Source: Caldifarciminota bacterium
Lineage (GTDB): Bacteria; Hydrothermota; Hydrothermia; LBFQ01; DSFT01
Length of the DNA stretch: 64,000 nucleotides
NCBI GenBank assembly: GCA_025060695.1
Contig: JANXBH010000009.1
Coordinates: forward strand, 1-64,000
Direction of reading: 5' to 3'
Shown here piece by piece: positions 63,199 to 64,000 of the stretch. Position 1 is the stretch's first letter. Every line of letters starts with the position of its first letter. The notes under the pieces were generated by a model, which saw nothing but the letters and a program-made list of their open reading frames with translations, was not told the DNA's origin and made no database searches. Made by a program: the position numbers and the translations under genes.

Positions 63199-64000
63199 TG
63201 GATCTTGAAAAAATTTTAGAAAAGTATAAGGAATTAGAGAAAAAACTGTATGAACTAAGTAGTGAAAAGAAATTTGAAGAACTAAAAGAAGTTGCAAAAG
63301 AATACGAATATCTAAAAGAATTAGTCTTGAAAATTGAGGACTATAAAAAATTAAAAGAATACATAGAAGAATTGGAAAAACTAAAAGAATTAGAAAAAGA
63401 CCCAAAGATGAAGTCAGAAATCACAGAAGAAATTGAAAATTCAGCAAAAAGCTTAGAAAAGATAGAAAATGAACTAAAGGAATTGATAAAACCCAAAGAT
63501 CCAAATGATGAACTAAATGCGATAATTGAAATTAGAGCAGGAGCAGGTGGAGATGAAGCAGGAATATTTGCAGGAGATTTATTTAGGATGTATTCAAAGT
63601 ATGCAGAAAAAAAAGGCTGGAAAATTCATGTAATTGATAGTCATCCAAACGATTACGGAGGATTTAAAGAAATAGTATTTATAGTGGAAGGAAGAGGAGC
63701 TTATGGAAGATTAAAATACGAAGGTGGAGTTCATAGAGTTCAAAGAGTACCAATTACTGAAGCAGGAGGCAGAATACATACTTCAACTATAAGCGTAGTA
63801 GTTTTACCTGAATACAAAGATACTTCCGATATTGAAATAAAAGAAGAAGATTTAAAAATTGAAACTTTTAGATCTAGTGGAGCAGGAGGTCAGCATGTAA
63901 ATAAAACAGAAAGTGCAGTAAGAATTACCCATATCCCTACAGGTATAGTTGTTAGTGTCCAAGACGAAAGAAGCCAGCATCAAAATAAAGCAAAAGCCCT
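63198..64000 (+). CDS. prfA: Peptide chain release factor 1, 3' end outside the window
   Basis: Not in the ORF track because it runs off the end. The frame is open from the ATG at 63198 ([20 protein letters not shown]), with the release-factor core [38 protein letters not shown] and [15 protein letters not shown], the GGQ peptidyl-release motif. The [12 protein letters not shown] context distinguishes RF1 from RF2. It is translated in a one-base overlap with rplU. About 267 of the usual 355-360 residues are visible. Confidence 0.95.
   Translation, partial: MDLEKILEKYKELEKKLYELSSEKKFEELKEVAKEYEYLKELVLKIEDYKKLKEYIEELEKLKELEKDPKMKSEITEEIENSAKSLEKIENELKELIKPKDPNDELNAIIEIRAGAGGDEAGIFAGDLFRMYSKYAEKKGWKIHVIDSHPNDYGGFKEIVFIVEGRGAYGRLKYEGGVHRVQRVPITEAGGRIHTSTISVVVLPEYKDTSDIEIKEEDLKIETFRSSGAGGQHVNKTESAVRITHIPTGIVVSVQDERSQHQNKAKA

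Overview
The window appears to contain two unlike pieces of DNA. Bases 1 to about 2535 are visibly richer in G+C than the rest and read as Aquificales-like (Hydrogenobacter/Thermocrinis type): the 3' end of a biotin-carboxylase gene closely resembling the 2-oxoglutarate carboxylase small subunit, then two overlapping DNA methyltransferase genes. The second methyltransferase stops inside a 30-base CRISPR-type repeat. From there on the DNA is strongly AT-rich with different codon use. Bases 2566-3012 hold a broken gltX start and the end of a CRISPR array. The repeat at 2536 is therefore either a metagenome assembly join or a real recombination point, and the first 2.5 kb should not be used to describe the main organism.

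The main organism (about 3 kb to the end) looks like an uncultured, probably thermophilic, diderm bacterium. LpxD, TonB/ExbB/ExbD and a predicted outer-membrane barrel indicate an outer membrane. Four secreted proteins end in a Por/type IX-like C-terminal sorting domain, as in the FCB group and candidate phyla such as WOR-3 or Hydrothermae; that assignment is inference. A V-type ATPase B subunit, NuoH, methylmalonyl-CoA mutase, a FadN-like beta-oxidation protein, enoyl-CoA hydratase, a biotinyl carrier protein, glutamate dehydrogenase and citrate synthase point to amino-acid, fatty-acid or propionate oxidation coupled to membrane bioenergetics.

Layout. 3-11.6 kb: queG, gdhA, an unrecognised sandwich/KOW-like protein, an ABC exporter, purH, ymdB, a bactofilin-like membrane protein. 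11.6-23 kb: DoxX, a secreted subtilase, rsmH, a CorC-like protein, two secreted sorting-domain proteins, rfbB, a possible acyltransferase, a phosphohexomutase. 23-24 kb: a decayed gene, perhaps a restriction endonuclease. 24-34 kb: an M16 peptidase pair, ftsE, acyl-CoA genes, nuoH, rseP, lpxD. 34-45 kb: a leftward operon (outer-membrane barrel, TPR, ExbB, two ExbD, TonB, FlgD-like envelope protein, TlpA, dehydrogenase, beta-propeller). 45-56 kb: thpR, a short mfd, methylmalonyl-CoA mutase, a TPR protein, V-ATPase B, a metal ABC transporter whose permease carries a DtxR-like tail, an amidinotransferase. 56-64 kb: an FG-GAP secreted protein, prfB with a programmed frameshift, tRNA-Ser, sufU, gltA, a very acidic Trp-repeat protein, a lipoprotein nuclease/phosphatase, rplU, prfA.

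Four window-wide patterns stand out. (1) Most first-in-operon genes start 6-13 bases after a TAAAAT-type -10 box, which implies leaderless mRNAs, whereas operon-internal genes tend to have Shine-Dalgarno sites. (2) Several predicted exported proteins begin with a tiny uncharged hydrophobic leader such as MLILVISQ. (3) Seven of ten convergent gene pairs overlap at their 3' ends. (4) prfB keeps the CTT-TGA frameshift site but without the upstream Shine-Dalgarno-like element known from E. coli.
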